Position numbers and translations under genes: made by a program
Notes under the pieces: model-generated
What the model saw: the letters and a program-made list of their open reading frames with translations, nothing else
What the model was told of the DNA's origin: nothing
Database searches by the model: none
Part shown: in pieces, positions 24,345-39,300 of the stretch
How positions within the stretch are numbered: position 1 is the stretch's first letter
How the letters are laid out: each line of letters starts with the position of its first letter
IMG/VR virus record: IMGVR_UViG_3300021335_000021
Coordinates: 1 to 54,955 of that record
DNA from: a virus
Length of the DNA stretch: 54,955 bases
Strand: one strand, 5' to 3'

Positions 24345-27300
24345 TGGCGCAAGATGAAAGTCCAATTCCAGTAGAAGGTGACACTTCAAAAAGAAAAACA
24401 GCAAATTTACTTCCAAAGTATTTTAGAACAACAGCAAATAAAAAGTTTCTAAGTAGTACAATTGACCAGTTAATGCAACCTGGTGTTATTGAAAAGGTTG
24501 ATGGATTTGTTGGACGTAAAGATTCAAAAGCATTTAAGGCCTCTGATAATTATTTGTCAGATGTATCATCAGATAGAGAGAACTATCAGTTAGAACCTGT
24601 TGCTACAATTACAGATAATTTAGGTAACACAACTTTTTATAGAGATTATAGAGATTATGTAAACAGTGCAAAAATTAGAAATGCAAACAACATAGATCAT
24701 AGCCTATATAACTCACAAGAATATTATGCGTGGCAACCACACATTGATTGGGACAAGTTCGTAAACTTTAGAGAATACTATTGGCTACCATCAGGACCAG
24801 ATGAAATTCCAGTCTTTGGAACTGCAAAAGAAGTTAAAAGTACGTTCAATGTAAAGCGCCAAGACAATGTAGATAATAATTCGTATATATTTGGCCAAGA
24901 GAATAAAGTAAGTAATCCTACATTAACACTCTACAGAGGACAAGAATATACATTTGATATTGATTGTATAGACATGCCTTTTAGTATTAGAACTAGCAAC
25001 AGTATAGATGACGATTCAAACTTATATAATGTAGGTGTAAGTCAACAAAAAGTTGAACAAGGTTCTATTACTTGGAAAATTGATTTAGAATCTCCTGATA
25101 CTTTATATTATACAAACGGAAATGATATAGAAGCATCTGGACTTTTTATTATAAAAGATATTAGAGACAATACACAGTTAGATGTCGGCAATGAGATACT
25201 TGGCAAGAAAAGTTATACTATGCAAGATGGTTATAAATTAACCAATGGTATGAAAGTAAAGTTTTACGGAACAATTACACCAGCCAAATACGGTGAAGGT
25301 AATTGGTATGTTGAAGGTGTTGGAGAATCAATTAGTTTAATATCAGAAAGTGATTTGGTTATTACTGCTGATTATTTGACAGATGTTTCTACCGAATTTG
25401 ATGCACAAGGTTTTAGTTCATTACCGTTTGACGATGCTACTTCTTATGCTATTCTAAAAGACTACATTGTTATTAACAGAGCATCCAACGACGGAAATCA
25501 ATGGTCACGTTACAATAAATGGACACATAAAAGTGTAATTGAAAATATTGCAAAAATTAATAATGTTCCTGTAGTTTTAGATCAGAACTATAGGGCTACA
25601 AGACCAATTATTGAATTTGAAGCAGGGTTAAAACTTTATAATTTTGGAACTAATTCTAAAACTTCAGTCGACTTAGTTGATACAGTTACTAAAGATGTGT
25701 TTTCAGATATTGAAGGACAAGTTGGTTATTTTGTTGACGGAGTAGAATTAGTAAAAGGTATGCGTGTGTTGTTCACAGCAGATCCTGATAGCTTTGTTGC
25801 AGGTAAAATTTACGAAGTTAATTTTATTAGTCAAAACGGAACATTACAACTTGCATTAAAAGAAACTACTGATACAACACCATTAGAAAATGAAACAGTA
25901 TTGGTTAAATCAGGTACAAATTATAAAGGTAAAATCTTTTATTACAATGGTACTACTTGGAAACAAACACAAGACAAGATTAAAGTCAATCAGCAACCTT
26001 TATTTGATTTATATAACGATGCAGGTACACAGCTATCTACATTAGAGTCTAGTACATTTTCAGGAAACAAAATTTTTAGTTATAAAGTTGGCACAGGTAC
26101 TAATGATACAGAACTAGGATTTCCATTAAGCTATAGAACTATTGAAAACAGTGGCGATATTGTTTTTGATTTTAATCTATTGTCAGACACTTATCAATAT
26201 GATGAACTAACCGATGTTTTTACTGTTAGCACAGACACTGCGTTATTAAGAAGGTATACTGATAGAACAACATTTACAAATGTTTCAGGTTGGACAAAAG
26301 CACCAACAAAGTCTACACAGCCTGTTGTTAAACAAGAAACAGTTGGCGCTAGAACAAACAATTTTATTATTGATGTTTATGTAAATAGTGGCGATTTAAA
26401 TGACTTAGAGATTAAGGTTTACGTAAACAGTGTTCGTAAGCGTGAGACTGTTGATTATACAATTAATAGAATTAATAATTATGCATACGTTACATTTAAT
26501 AAAGAGTTAACTAAAAACGACAAATTAGTTTTAAAAACAAAGTCAAGTTCTAAAAAGAGAGATAATGTTGGATTTTATGAATTTCCTATTAACTTTGAAA
26601 AGAATCCACAAAACGAAAATGTTACAACATTTACACTAGGTGAAGTATTAGATCATGTTGATAGCATTGTTGATAATGTACAAGGCTTCGAAGGCATCTT
26701 CCCTGGTGTTAGTAATTTACGCGACTTAGGAAATGCATCAAAATATGGTTTGAAATTTGTACAACATAGTGGTCCGATAAACCTTGCATTGTATAACTTA
26801 ACAGATAAAGATTTTAATAGCATTGAAGCTATGAAATATTCTGGATTTGCTTATATTAAATTCAAAAGAGAATTTTTAAGAACAGCAGATGAGCTTGGGT
26901 TTGAAGGATATGACAAAGTACATGTAGATAGGATTTTATCAAAACTGCATGCAAACAATACAAATACAGATGCATTTTATTTTAGTGATATGATTCCACA
27001 TGGTGGAGACACTAAAGTTAGACATATGATTGAAGACGAGTCGCAAACTATTTTTAGTTTGACACGTGGTATTGATTATACTGTTTTATCTGAAACAGCA
27101 ATATTAGCATACCTAAATGAAAAACAACTATTAATTAATAAAGACTACACAGTTAGTACAGATGGGTTTTTAACATTGTTAAACCCACCAACAGGTGGCG
27201 ACACATTAGATATTTACGAGTATGTTACTACAGACGGATGTTGGGTACCACCAACACCTACAAAGTTAGGACTATATCCAAAATTTACACCTGAGATTTT

Positions 27301-30300
27301 TCTAGACGATACCTATATTAACATATCAACAGACATAACAGGTCCGTGGAAAGTATACGGTAGAGATGAAACAACAACAGCATCTTACAAAGGTAATGTT
27401 GGATGGTTTTATCCGTTGTATACAGATGAACTATCAGCACAGCAAGCAGATACAGTAAATGGCGGTAGTGGTGTTGCACATACACATGTATTTGCAGGTA
27501 GTAATCAAGTATTTTATATGCCAAGTAGCAAAATGAATCATGCTACTATTGATAGCCAATTACACGAAGAATATCCAAATGCTCGAGCAATGATACAGGG
27601 ACATGATGGTAGTTTGTGGAGATGCTTTGGTGACTTTAGAGACAACCTATTATTAGATATTGAAAAAAGAATTTACAACAATCTTAAATTACCATACGAT
27701 GAAAACGTTTTAAACATTGCTGATTACATTCCTAGCAAAAATAGAGTTACAGGATTTACAAGAAAGCAAATTTCAAAAACAATGATTTCAGAATTTAACA
27801 GTTGGTTAGAAACTGTTGGAACACCTGATTACGTAACTAATAATGTTTATAAAGCTGGAGACGGATTTACATATAATTACTCGTCAGCAGGAGATCCTAA
27901 TAACCAAACGCTAACAGGATTTTGGAGATCAATATACAAAGACTTTTATAATACAGATAGACCTCACAGTCATCCTTGGGAGATACTTGGCTTTAAAGAA
28001 AAACCAACTTGGTTTGATGACGAGTATGGTCAATCGCCGTATACACGCAACAACCTACTGCTTTGGGAAGACCTAAGTAAAGGTATTGTTAGAGGTGCTG
28101 AAGGATCAAAAGTAACATACAGAAATAAATTTAAAAACGAAGATATTTATAATTATATTCCAGTTGATGATGAGGGTAATTTGATACCCCCAAACCAAAC
28201 TGGTTACGCTGTAGGAAATGTTCCTACTACAAACGCTAACGAATTTGCATTCGGCGATGAAGGCCCTGTAGAAACAGCTTGGCGCAGAAGTTCACACTAT
28301 CCATTTAGTTTAATGATATCGTGGGCATTAAATCAACCAGCACAATTTTTTGGATTAGCATTTGATAGAAGTAGAATTTTACGTAACGGCGCAGATCAAT
28401 TAGTTTACAAGGATACAAGTAAACGTATTGAATTAGATCAATTAATATTTCCAAATAGTGCTACAGATGACAACAGAGTATTCACTGCTGGAATAGTTAA
28501 TTATATGCAAGGATATCTTTCAGACAACGATACTCTTAGATTTTCTGAATACAAGACAAACTTAAAATCTATTGAAAATAAATTAGGATGCAAAATTGGA
28601 GGCTTTACACAAAAGTCTAAGTTTAGATTAATTTTAGATGCAAGAACACCAACTAACGAAGGTAATGTTTTTGTTCCAGAAGAAAATTATAAAATACAAT
28701 TAACTAAAAGTGTTCCTACACAAGTATATTCTTATAGTGGAATGATTATTGAAATTACTCCATCTGGATATATTGTAAAAGGTTATGATAAAGACAATCC
28801 TGTATTTAAATACTATCCTGTTAGAAGAAAAAATAGCGACCAAGTAATTAATGTAGGCGGAATAAGTGAAAACTTCTTAACTTGGACTGAAGGCAAAACT
28901 TACGAAGCAGGACAGATTGTTGAACTATCCGATAATTATTATAGAGTAAAAATATCACACACATCAGGTGATGGGTTTAATCAAGATAATTTTCAGAAAC
29001 TAGCAGAGCTTCCTGAAGAAGGAGGAGCATCAGCATATATTTCTACTAACTTTAGTGCTGTACTTGAAGAACTGCCATACGGCACATTATTTAGAGACAA
29101 ACAAGACGTAGTTGACCTTATGATGGGATATCAGAAGTATCTTACTTCAGTAGGTTTTAATTTTGAAACTTTTAATAAAGATATCGAAGAAATTGAAAAC
29201 TGGAGACTAAGTGCAAAAGAATTTTTATTCTGGACTACACAGAATTGGGAATCTGGCACAATTTTAACAGTTAGTCCAAGTGCAAGAGAAATTACATTTT
29301 CTCAAGAATATTCAGTTATTGACGACATATATGATAACTTTTATGATTATAGTTTGCTTAAAGCTGACGGGAAGCGTTTGCTTGCAGATTTTGCAACAAC
29401 AGAAAGAGATAATACAAATGACTTTGGTATATTTGTTAAGAATACCGAAGACGGAATATTTCATCTCAAGTTACCGTTAATACAACACGAACATGCAATT
29501 ATTATTGATAATAAAACTGTATTTGGTGATGTAATTTATAATAGAGCTCAAGGTTATAGACAAGAAAGAATTAAAGTAAAAGGATATCGTTCAGACGAAT
29601 GGAATGGCTCTTATAATATTCCAGGATTTATTTTTGATGATGCAAACCCAACAGAATGGCTTGCCTGGCAAGATTACTCAATTGGAGCATTAGTAAAGTA
29701 CAAACAATACTTTTATGTTGCAAAAAATAAAGTTACAGGATCTGATATTTTCCAAGATGGTAATTTTTTAAGACTTAACGAAAAACCTGAACAGCAGTTA
29801 TTACCTAACTTTGATTATAAAGCAAAACAATTTGCAGACTTTTATGATCTAGATTCAGATAACTTTGATATAGAGCAACAGAAGTTAGCTCAACATGCAA
29901 CAGGATATCAAAAACGTAAATATCTTGAAAACATTATTAATGATGAAGTTAGTCAATACAAATTTTTTCAAGGTGCTATACAAGATAAAGGAACAAAAAA
30001 TGTTCTTACTAAATTATTTGATAAATTAGGAAGTGCTAATAAAGATAGTTTAGAGTTTTTTGAAGAATGGGCAGTACGTGTTGGACGTTATGGTGCAACT
30101 GAAGGTGATGACCAATTTGATATTGTCTTAGATGAAACAAAATATAGACAAGAACCACAACAAGTTGAATTAGTAAACGAAATTGATCCGCAGGACACTA
30201 GTTTAATTTATAGACTAGCAAGAAATGATGTCTACGTTAAGAGTAAAGACTATAATCATAAACCGTTTCCAACAAAATACTTTAACGAAGAAACGAGTTA

Positions 30301-33300
30301 TACAAAAACAGCAGGTTTTGTAAATCCATCAGATGTTAGTTTGTCTTTATTAACTTACGATGATCTTTTACAACAAACAAATATTGCAACAAACAGTTAT
30401 ATTTGGACAGCTTTAGATAAAAGTACACAGACTTGGGGAGTTTATAAATTAGAATCAACTGATTTTAGAATCTCAAATGTAACAGCAAGTGATCAAAATA
30501 AATTTACAATAACAGTAGATAGATCACCAAATTATGCAAAAGGTGATATCATTGGAATTAATGATGTTTCAGATGCAACTGACGGATATTATAAAGTAGA
30601 CAGTGTTTCTTTAAATATTATTACATTAGAAAGTATTGATGGCGAAGATGTAGAAGCAACAGAGGACGATGCTGTAGTAAACGGATATGTTACAGAATTT
30701 AAAACTGCTAGATTGCCAACGCTATCTAAAGCAAATGATAGTTTAGGAATTTCAAATTTAAACAATAGACTTTGGGTAGACGATGACGATACAGGTAAAT
30801 GGTTAGTATTAGAAAACAAAGAAGTATTTGAGCTTAAACCTAATATTATTAATACTTCTGCTGGGTTACTTGACTCTACAGAAAAAGATTTCGGTAGTGC
30901 GTTTAGTGTATCAAGTAATAATAACCGTATTGCAATTACTGCGCCTAAAGACTTGAATGGTAGCGTTTATGTTTTCCAAAGACCTAGTGATAATACAGAC
31001 TTCGGATTCTTACAACAAATAGACGAACAATTATTCTTGTTTGATTCAAATGGAGGGTTTGGACAAAGTGTTGCAATGAGTCCAGATGGAAAATATCTTG
31101 CAATTGGTTCTCCACATGCTTCAAATGTAAAAAGTAAATTAAGAGGTGACTTTAATCCTAGAGAAGCATATGCTGTTGGAGATATTGTTTTATACTCTGA
31201 ACAGTTATGGAAAGCTGATAGATCTATTGATGCAGATGCATTACAAGTTTATAGTAATCATTCATCTAATGCACAATCTAAAGAAAATGATTATGATTCA
31301 AACACTCAAACATATCCAGATATTGAGTATATAGTTAGAGGTGATTATACATTAGGTACAGACGAGTCAACTGATCATATTTTAGTTAGAGCTGAGAAAG
31401 AACAATTTGAAGGAACTAAGTCGGGTGATATACTAACTCTTAAATGGAACAAGTATACAACAACATCTTCAGCTGGAGTGCTACCGTTTAATGGTGATGC
31501 TACGTTAACTGAATCTTTTATTAACGGTAGTCATACTATTATTGATAGAGTTCAACATATTATTCATATTCAAAGTGCATTAAGTGTACCTGATGCCGGA
31601 ACTGAAATTACAACAGATACCTGTAGAGCAACAATACAATACAGAAAAGTTAACAACGAAAATGAAATGACAGTTTACATTAAAGATGTAAACGGAGCAT
31701 TCCAAGGATCAGGTAAAATTTATGCCGGCGGCATTCTAATTGGTGACTATGTAGAATCATTACAAATTACTGACGACTATCATACAGGTTGGTGGCATAT
31801 AGGAGTAGGAAGTTCGTTTTTATCAAGTAATTTAGTAGAAACTAAAGCAAATCTTGTAATACAAAACATTACAGTTGAAGGCGACACAGTTAATAATCCG
31901 TATTTTAGTAATATTTTAGATACTAAACAATTACAAAACATTTTAAATCCAACTAAAGTTTCAGAGTTTGGTATACTTTCTCATACACAAGGACAGAGTA
32001 ATATTGAAGTCTTAGATAGTAAGTGGTGGATTAGAACACCATTAGCTCATGGAAGCAGTATTACAGTAGGCGATAAAACAAGACTTTGGCTAAACACCAT
32101 ACGTGTAAACGGATTAGTACAAGATCCTTCAGCTATAGGATTGACTTCAACTTATATTAATAATACTGAACATACAGTTGCAGATATATGGAATGGTTAC
32201 GTAGAAGTTAGATTAACTAACTTTGATTTGAACGGTGATCCTTTTATTCCGAATGTTGGAGACACATTAACAGATACTGCAACAGGTTCAACAGGCGAAA
32301 TTGCATTTATCGAAAGATCGTTTAGTACAGCAAAAATTTATATAAAAAATAGAAATGGTACTTGGGCTGTAGGATCAGATTTTGGTGTTAATTCAAATGC
32401 AACATTTATTGAAGTAGATCCAACTCTTGGACCTGCTACAAGAACTATTGGACCTATTAATTCTGCACATATGGAAAATACTATTTCAGGACCTATTATA
32501 GTTATTGACAGTGCAGTTAATATTCCGGTTGTTGTTAGCGGCGCAAACTATTTACGAGATTTAGAATATTGGATCTATTCAGATAACACGATTCAAGGTA
32601 TTACAGATGTTGCTAATCCTCCATCTAGCATTAACTTAGATTGGAAACGGCAATATAATATTCCAGTTGTTTCTGAAGGATACGGTACAGGACTTGAAGA
32701 GCAAGGTACATTTGCAATTTACGAAATGAAAGGTGTAACATACCAATTAATTAATTATTATACTGTTCCTAATAGTGCAAATAATCGAAAGCTAGGAACA
32801 AAATTAAAATTTGTACAACCAGATTCTAGTAGTTACAAACTTTATATTCATGCAGAAGGTGATGGAACTGAAGCTAACCAAGGTAGAATATATTTTGTAA
32901 ACAAGAATAGCATTGACGACTGGGCATTATCTGTACAGAAAAATTATAGAGGAGACTTTAGAGTTTCTGCAACTTATTTTGAAAACGAATATGTAAAATT
33001 TGGTGAAACAATTTATAAAGCAAACACTAATATAGTTCCTGGTGTATTTGATGTTAGTCAGTGGACTGTACAAACTAGTGGATTAGATTTATTAGGTTAT
33101 GTTCCTAATGATACAAACTTTTCATTAGTTGAAAGCACACTAGAGCAAATAAACTTAGAAGCATTTGGATCTGATTTTGATGTAAGTCAGAAAGGCGAAG
33201 TGTTAATTTCTAATTCTATGTATACAAGTGTTTATGAAATCGAATCAGGCGATGTAGTATTAGGATTAGACAGTAGTATCGCAAATAGAAAAGTTGTAGT

Positions 33301-36300
33301 TTACAGACAAAATGGAACAAACTATGAATATTCACAAATACTAGAACCATTTAATGAAACCGAAGATTTTGGTTTAAGTATTGCAGTATCTAATGATGGC
33401 AGAAAAATTGCTGTAGGTGCTCCACACAACAGCGATGTATCAAACAATGGCGGCGCAGTTTACATTTATATACAAAGCGGGGATACGTTTGTTTACAATC
33501 AAACATTACGCCCAATAGACAAATCAGTAAACATACAATTTGGTACTAAACTTGACTTTGATGGTGATACACTTGCAGTTGCATCTCGTGGTGGCAGTAT
33601 GGTTGAAAGTGTTACTTTTGATATACATAGAGACAGAAAAAATTCAGATCTAACTACTGTAGATAGATACATTTTAGATAATAAATCACAGATTAATCCA
33701 TTTGCAACTTCCTTTGATAACAATTCAACAATATTCCAAACAATTGATCAAGGAAGCGGTGTTGTAAGTTTATATGAAACTGTTAATAATACATTATTAT
33801 ACAGTCAAAACTTTGCATATGATTTAGATACACAAGACTTTGGTAATAGAATGGCTGTAAACAGTAATCACGTTTATATTGGATTACCTAAACAGCAAGT
33901 ACCAAATAGTAGTATACTTGATAAAGGTTTGGTTGCAGAATACCGTAAACCGGCTAATACAACATCTTGGTCAATTACTAGAAAACCTATAATACCAGTA
34001 GACACTAGTAAGTTTAAGGGTGTATACTTGTATAACAAGAAAACAAACGGCTTACTTACATATCTTGACTACATTGATCCTATCCAAGGAAAGATTGCAG
34101 GACCGGCAGAACAAGAAATATCTTTTAAAACAAGTTATGATCCAGCAAAGTATTCAACGTCAACAGATGCTACTATTACAGCAGATACATTAGATTATAC
34201 AAGCAATGAATGGATTGGTAAGTTATGGTGGGATATAGATAGTGCTAAATTTATTAATTATCATCAAGGTGATATATCAGAGTCAACAGCAAACTTTAAT
34301 ACGTTGTTTGCAGGAACTAACGCAAAAGTTCATGAATGGGTTGAATCAACATTACTACCAAGCGAATGGGACGCTCAATCATCTACAGCTGACGGCGTAG
34401 AGAACGGCATATCAGGTACATCACTATATGGAGATAGTGTATACAGTACTAGAAGAACATATGACGAATCATCACAAACATTCGAAACTTATTACTATTA
34501 TTGGGTAACAAATAAAGCTACATTACCAAACGTAGAAAATAGAGTAACAACAGCATTTGACGTAGCTCGTTATATTGCAAATCCTACACAAATGGGTTAT
34601 AGATTTGTTGCAATGCTAAGTGCTGATAGATTTGCATTATATAATTGTTCTCCGTTTATTACAGATCAAGACACAGCAATTAGTTTTAATTGGTGGACTA
34701 TAGAAAATCAAGAACAACCTACACACATTCAGTATCAATTAATAAGCGACGGTTTAGAAACAAGTATACCTAATAATGAAATTGAGCAAAAATGGTTTGA
34801 TAGTTTGGTAGGATTTGATAAAAATGACAGACCTGTTCCGGATATTAATTTGCCAATTAAGAGTCGATATGGTGCTTTAAATGACCCAAGGCAGAGTTGG
34901 TTTATTAATAGAGCAGAAGCACGTAAACAATTCTTTGAAAGAGTTAATAACACACTTTCTAAAAATTTAATTGTTGACGAGTTTGATTTAACTAAACTAA
35001 CAGGATTTGATCCAAGTCCAACATTAGCAACAGGGCTTTATGATACAACTAGTGACAGCAACGCTGAACTAAGATTTGTTAGTGTTGCTAGAGTCAAGCC
35101 AGCTAGTTTAACATTAGAAGTTGAAAACGGTGTTATTATTAATGTACTAATTAATGATCCTGGACAAGGTTATATCAACACTCCTACATATAAAATTACA
35201 GACACTGAAGGCTCTGGAGCAGAGTTAGAATTTGCACTTGACGCCAACGGTGCAATATCATCTGTTACTATTGTTAATGGTGGTAGAGATTATACAAGTA
35301 GTGTAAACATTACAGTTAGAAAATTTGCAGTACTTGTTAAAAGTGACGAAACTGTTAGTGGTAAGTGGAGTGTTTATGAATGGAATGGTACAGAGTACTT
35401 AAGAACACTCACACAAAGTTATGATATAAATCTTTACTGGCAGTATAGAGATTGGTATGCAACTGGTTACAATAAATTTACATTTGTTAATTATACTGTA
35501 GATTCAAGTTACCAAATTTATGCACTAGATGACCAAATTGGTGACATTGTTAAAATTAACAGTGTTGGTACAGGCGGTTGGTTGTTACTAAGAAAGATTT
35601 CTAACTTAGATACACAAGACTATACTTTAAGTTACGAAACTATAGGTAGACAAAGCGGAACAATAGAATTTAAGAATAGCTTATATGATACTAATTCAAG
35701 TAATACAGCATTTGACGGTGCAAGTTTTGATAAGATATTTTATGATACAGAACCAGATACTGAATTTAGAAAAATACTTGAAATTTTGAAATCTGATATC
35801 TTTATTGATAACCTTGCAGTTCATTGGAATGAATTATTCTTTGCAAGTATTCGTTATGTATTATCAGAACAACCTAATGTTGATTGGTTATTTAAAACTA
35901 GTTTTGTAAAAGCAAAACATAACATTGGTGAACTAGAACAAAAAGTAACTTTCCAAAATGATAATCTTCCAAGTTATCAAGATTACGTTGAAGAAATGAA
36001 ACCTTACAAAACTAAGATTAGAGAATATCTAAGTTCTTATGAAAAGATTGATCCAGCAAGTAACGTAATTACTGATTTTGATCTTTCACCGTATTATGAT
36101 GAACAAGAAGGAAAGATTATTCCGCAAAGTGTTCAGGTTATTAATGACCAAGTAGTACCTGGAGTTTCGGATATACAAAATTATCCTAGTAAACATTGGT
36201 TAGATAATTTAGGTTTTGAAGTTATATCATTTAGTATTGCTGATCCAGGTTCAGGATATGAAGTTCCGCCTAAGATTATTATTAGTGGCGGCGGCGGCAC

Positions 36301-39300
36301 AGGTGCAACAGCAGAAGCATTTATTGGTACAGGCGGCAAAGTAACAAGTATTAAAGTTACAAATACAGGTAGTGGATACTTAACAAGACCAACTATACAA
36401 GTTGTTGGATCCTTTGGCGACACAGGATCTATTGCTAGACTAAGTCCAATTATAGGAAAAGGCAAAGCAAGATCTGCACACATTAGGTGTAAGTTTGATA
36501 GAGTTACAGGAACATATTTGTTCCAAACATTAAATGAAACACAAACATTTACATCAACTGTTGATCAACAGATCTTTAATTTAAAATGGCCTATGCAGTT
36601 AAAGTCAACACAAATTACAGTTACAGTTGATGGTTTAGAAGCATTGCGTAGCGAATACACGTTTAGTAATGTAACTGATACAGCTAAAGGGTTTACAAGA
36701 AGTTACGGACGTATTACATTTAGTAATGCACTTTCTGTTAATAAGACAATAGTTATAACGTATAATAAAGCACCAGAGTTGTTACAAGCACAAGATAGAA
36801 TTAACCTTTATTACAATCCAACTACTGGCATGTACGGAAATGATCTTGCACAGTTAATAGAAGGTGTCGATTATGGTGGGGTTGAAGTAAGTAGTTTCGA
36901 CTTTGGAACAGGTACTGGTTGGGATTCAGATGGTTGGTTTACAACAACCTATGATACATTTGATACTACATTTGAAGATGAAATTTTCCAAATTGGTGAT
37001 GATAGTACAAGAGTATTAAATTTTGCTAGTCCATTAGTAGCAAACACAGTGTATAATGTATACAAAAACGGTGTTAGGTTAGACGATCCAAACTTTGGTA
37101 CAGCAAATCCAGTTACAAACACAGCGGCAGTTATGCAAAGTGTTACAGGTGCAGGACAAACAGGAGTTGCATTGTATGACGATGCCGGAGATTTAGCAAG
37201 TAGTATAATTGTATTTGATGAAGACAATATTCCATTAGGTTCGGGAGATATACTTGTATTTAGAAAAACTACTTCCGACGGTTCTTTCCTACCAGATCCA
37301 AGATCATACGATACTGTACTAACAGGTGGCGATTTTGCATTTAGTACAGCAAGAGGTATTAACCCAGAAGAAATTATTGTGGATGGTGATGACTTTATAA
37401 GTCCAACAACATCAAAAGGTCCAGAGGAACAAGTTCCAGGACAAGTATTAGATGCAGTAAATATTAGAGTATTCCATAGACCTAAAGATGGAGGTAGTAT
37501 ATTATCAAGTAATTCTTATAGAACAACTGGTATCGATAGAACATTTGAGTTTGGTATTCAGCCACAGAACAAAGAAGGTTTGATTGTTAGACTTAATGAC
37601 ACAATATTAGCACAATCTTTGTATAAAGTAGATTACAGATTAAAAACAGTTACATTAAATACAACACCTACTGCAAATCAAGATGTTAATATTATTTGCA
37701 TTAGTGGTAATGGTAAGAATGCAATTGAACAAAGTGAATTCAGAGGTGACGGAAGTACAACTGCTTATGTAACAAAAATACATTACACTAAAGATTTAGA
37801 TTATTATGCTACAGTTAATGGCGAAGCAGTTGAGTCAGTAATTACTTCTTCTGGTGATAGTACAGACGAAGACCCGAAAGCAATGATTGTGTTTGGTGTT
37901 GCTCCACCAGACAACAGTGTAATTAATTTTGCAATATACACATCAGTAGATTCATTTAGTAAAATAGAAACATCAGAATTTACAGGTGACGGAAGTACAA
38001 AAGTATTCACATTAAATAAAACACCATACAGTGCAAAACCAAACAGTCATAACGTAATTGTTAAACAAGGAAACAAAATTCTAAATCCTGGATACAATCA
38101 GCAGTTTCCAGTAACAGCATTACAAAGAGAATATTACTTAGAAATATGGCAAACACCAATTGGTAGTTTTGATAACTCAGACTTGCTAGTCCTACTCAAT
38201 GGTAAAGAACTTACGATTGCAGTTGAATATAATATTCGTCCTGCGAATAGTAGTGTTATACTTGAGCCAGGTATTGGAGCCGAAGGTGATATTTTAGAAG
38301 TTTACTTACGTACTGACGGTGAGTATGCTTTTGGTAGTATACAAATTATCAATAATCAGAATACTTGGGTTGACAGTGGAGCAAGTTTACAGTTAACCAC
38401 AGCACCTACAGACGGCGAAAAACTTACAGTGTACACATTTAATAAACATGATAGTATGGACTTTGAAAGACAAAACTTTGATATTGTTACTAGATCTACT
38501 ATTGCAGTTGGTACAGACGATCACATACAGTTTAATCATATTAAAGCAGGCCTAGTAAAACTTAGATACCCTGCTATTGATGCACAGTACGTTTGGCTAA
38601 CAATTAACGGTATATTACAAACACCTAGTGTTGATTATAAATTAACAGATGATAAAAACTTCTTAAAGTACAAAGGATCTTTTGCAGATGACGATGTTGT
38701 TGAAGTAATACAATTTAGTGCTACAGGCGAAATTACACCTAAGTTTGGATTTAGTCAGTTTAAAGATATTCTAAATAGAAACATTTATAAAAGACTTGGC
38801 GATGTTGCACCACTTAAACTTGCTAAAGATTTAGCAACATTTGATAAAGAAATACTTTTAGATGATGCATCAGCACTAAGTACACCTGATAAAAACAGTA
38901 GTCAACCAGGTATATTGTTTATAAATGGTGAGCGTATTGAATATTTAATCAAACAAGGTAATGTATTGCGTCAAATCCAAAGAGGAACACTTGGAACAGG
39001 AGTTGCAAGTTTACATGAAGCAGGTAGCGATGTATATAATCAAGGACCTAATCAAACAGCACCATATGCAGATCAAACTCTTATAGATGAACAAATAGGT
39101 GACGGTTCTACAACAGTATTTCCTCTAGCATTTACGCCTACAAGCGTAAATGAGTTTGAAGTGTTTGTTGCAGGCAAGAGATTACGTAAAAACGCTGTAC
39201 AGATGTTTAATCCGGTACTAGATCAAGACTCTCCAGAAGCAGACGAGACTGCTCCAGCAGAGTTTTCAGTGGACGGAACAACAGCAAGTGTAACTTTGTT

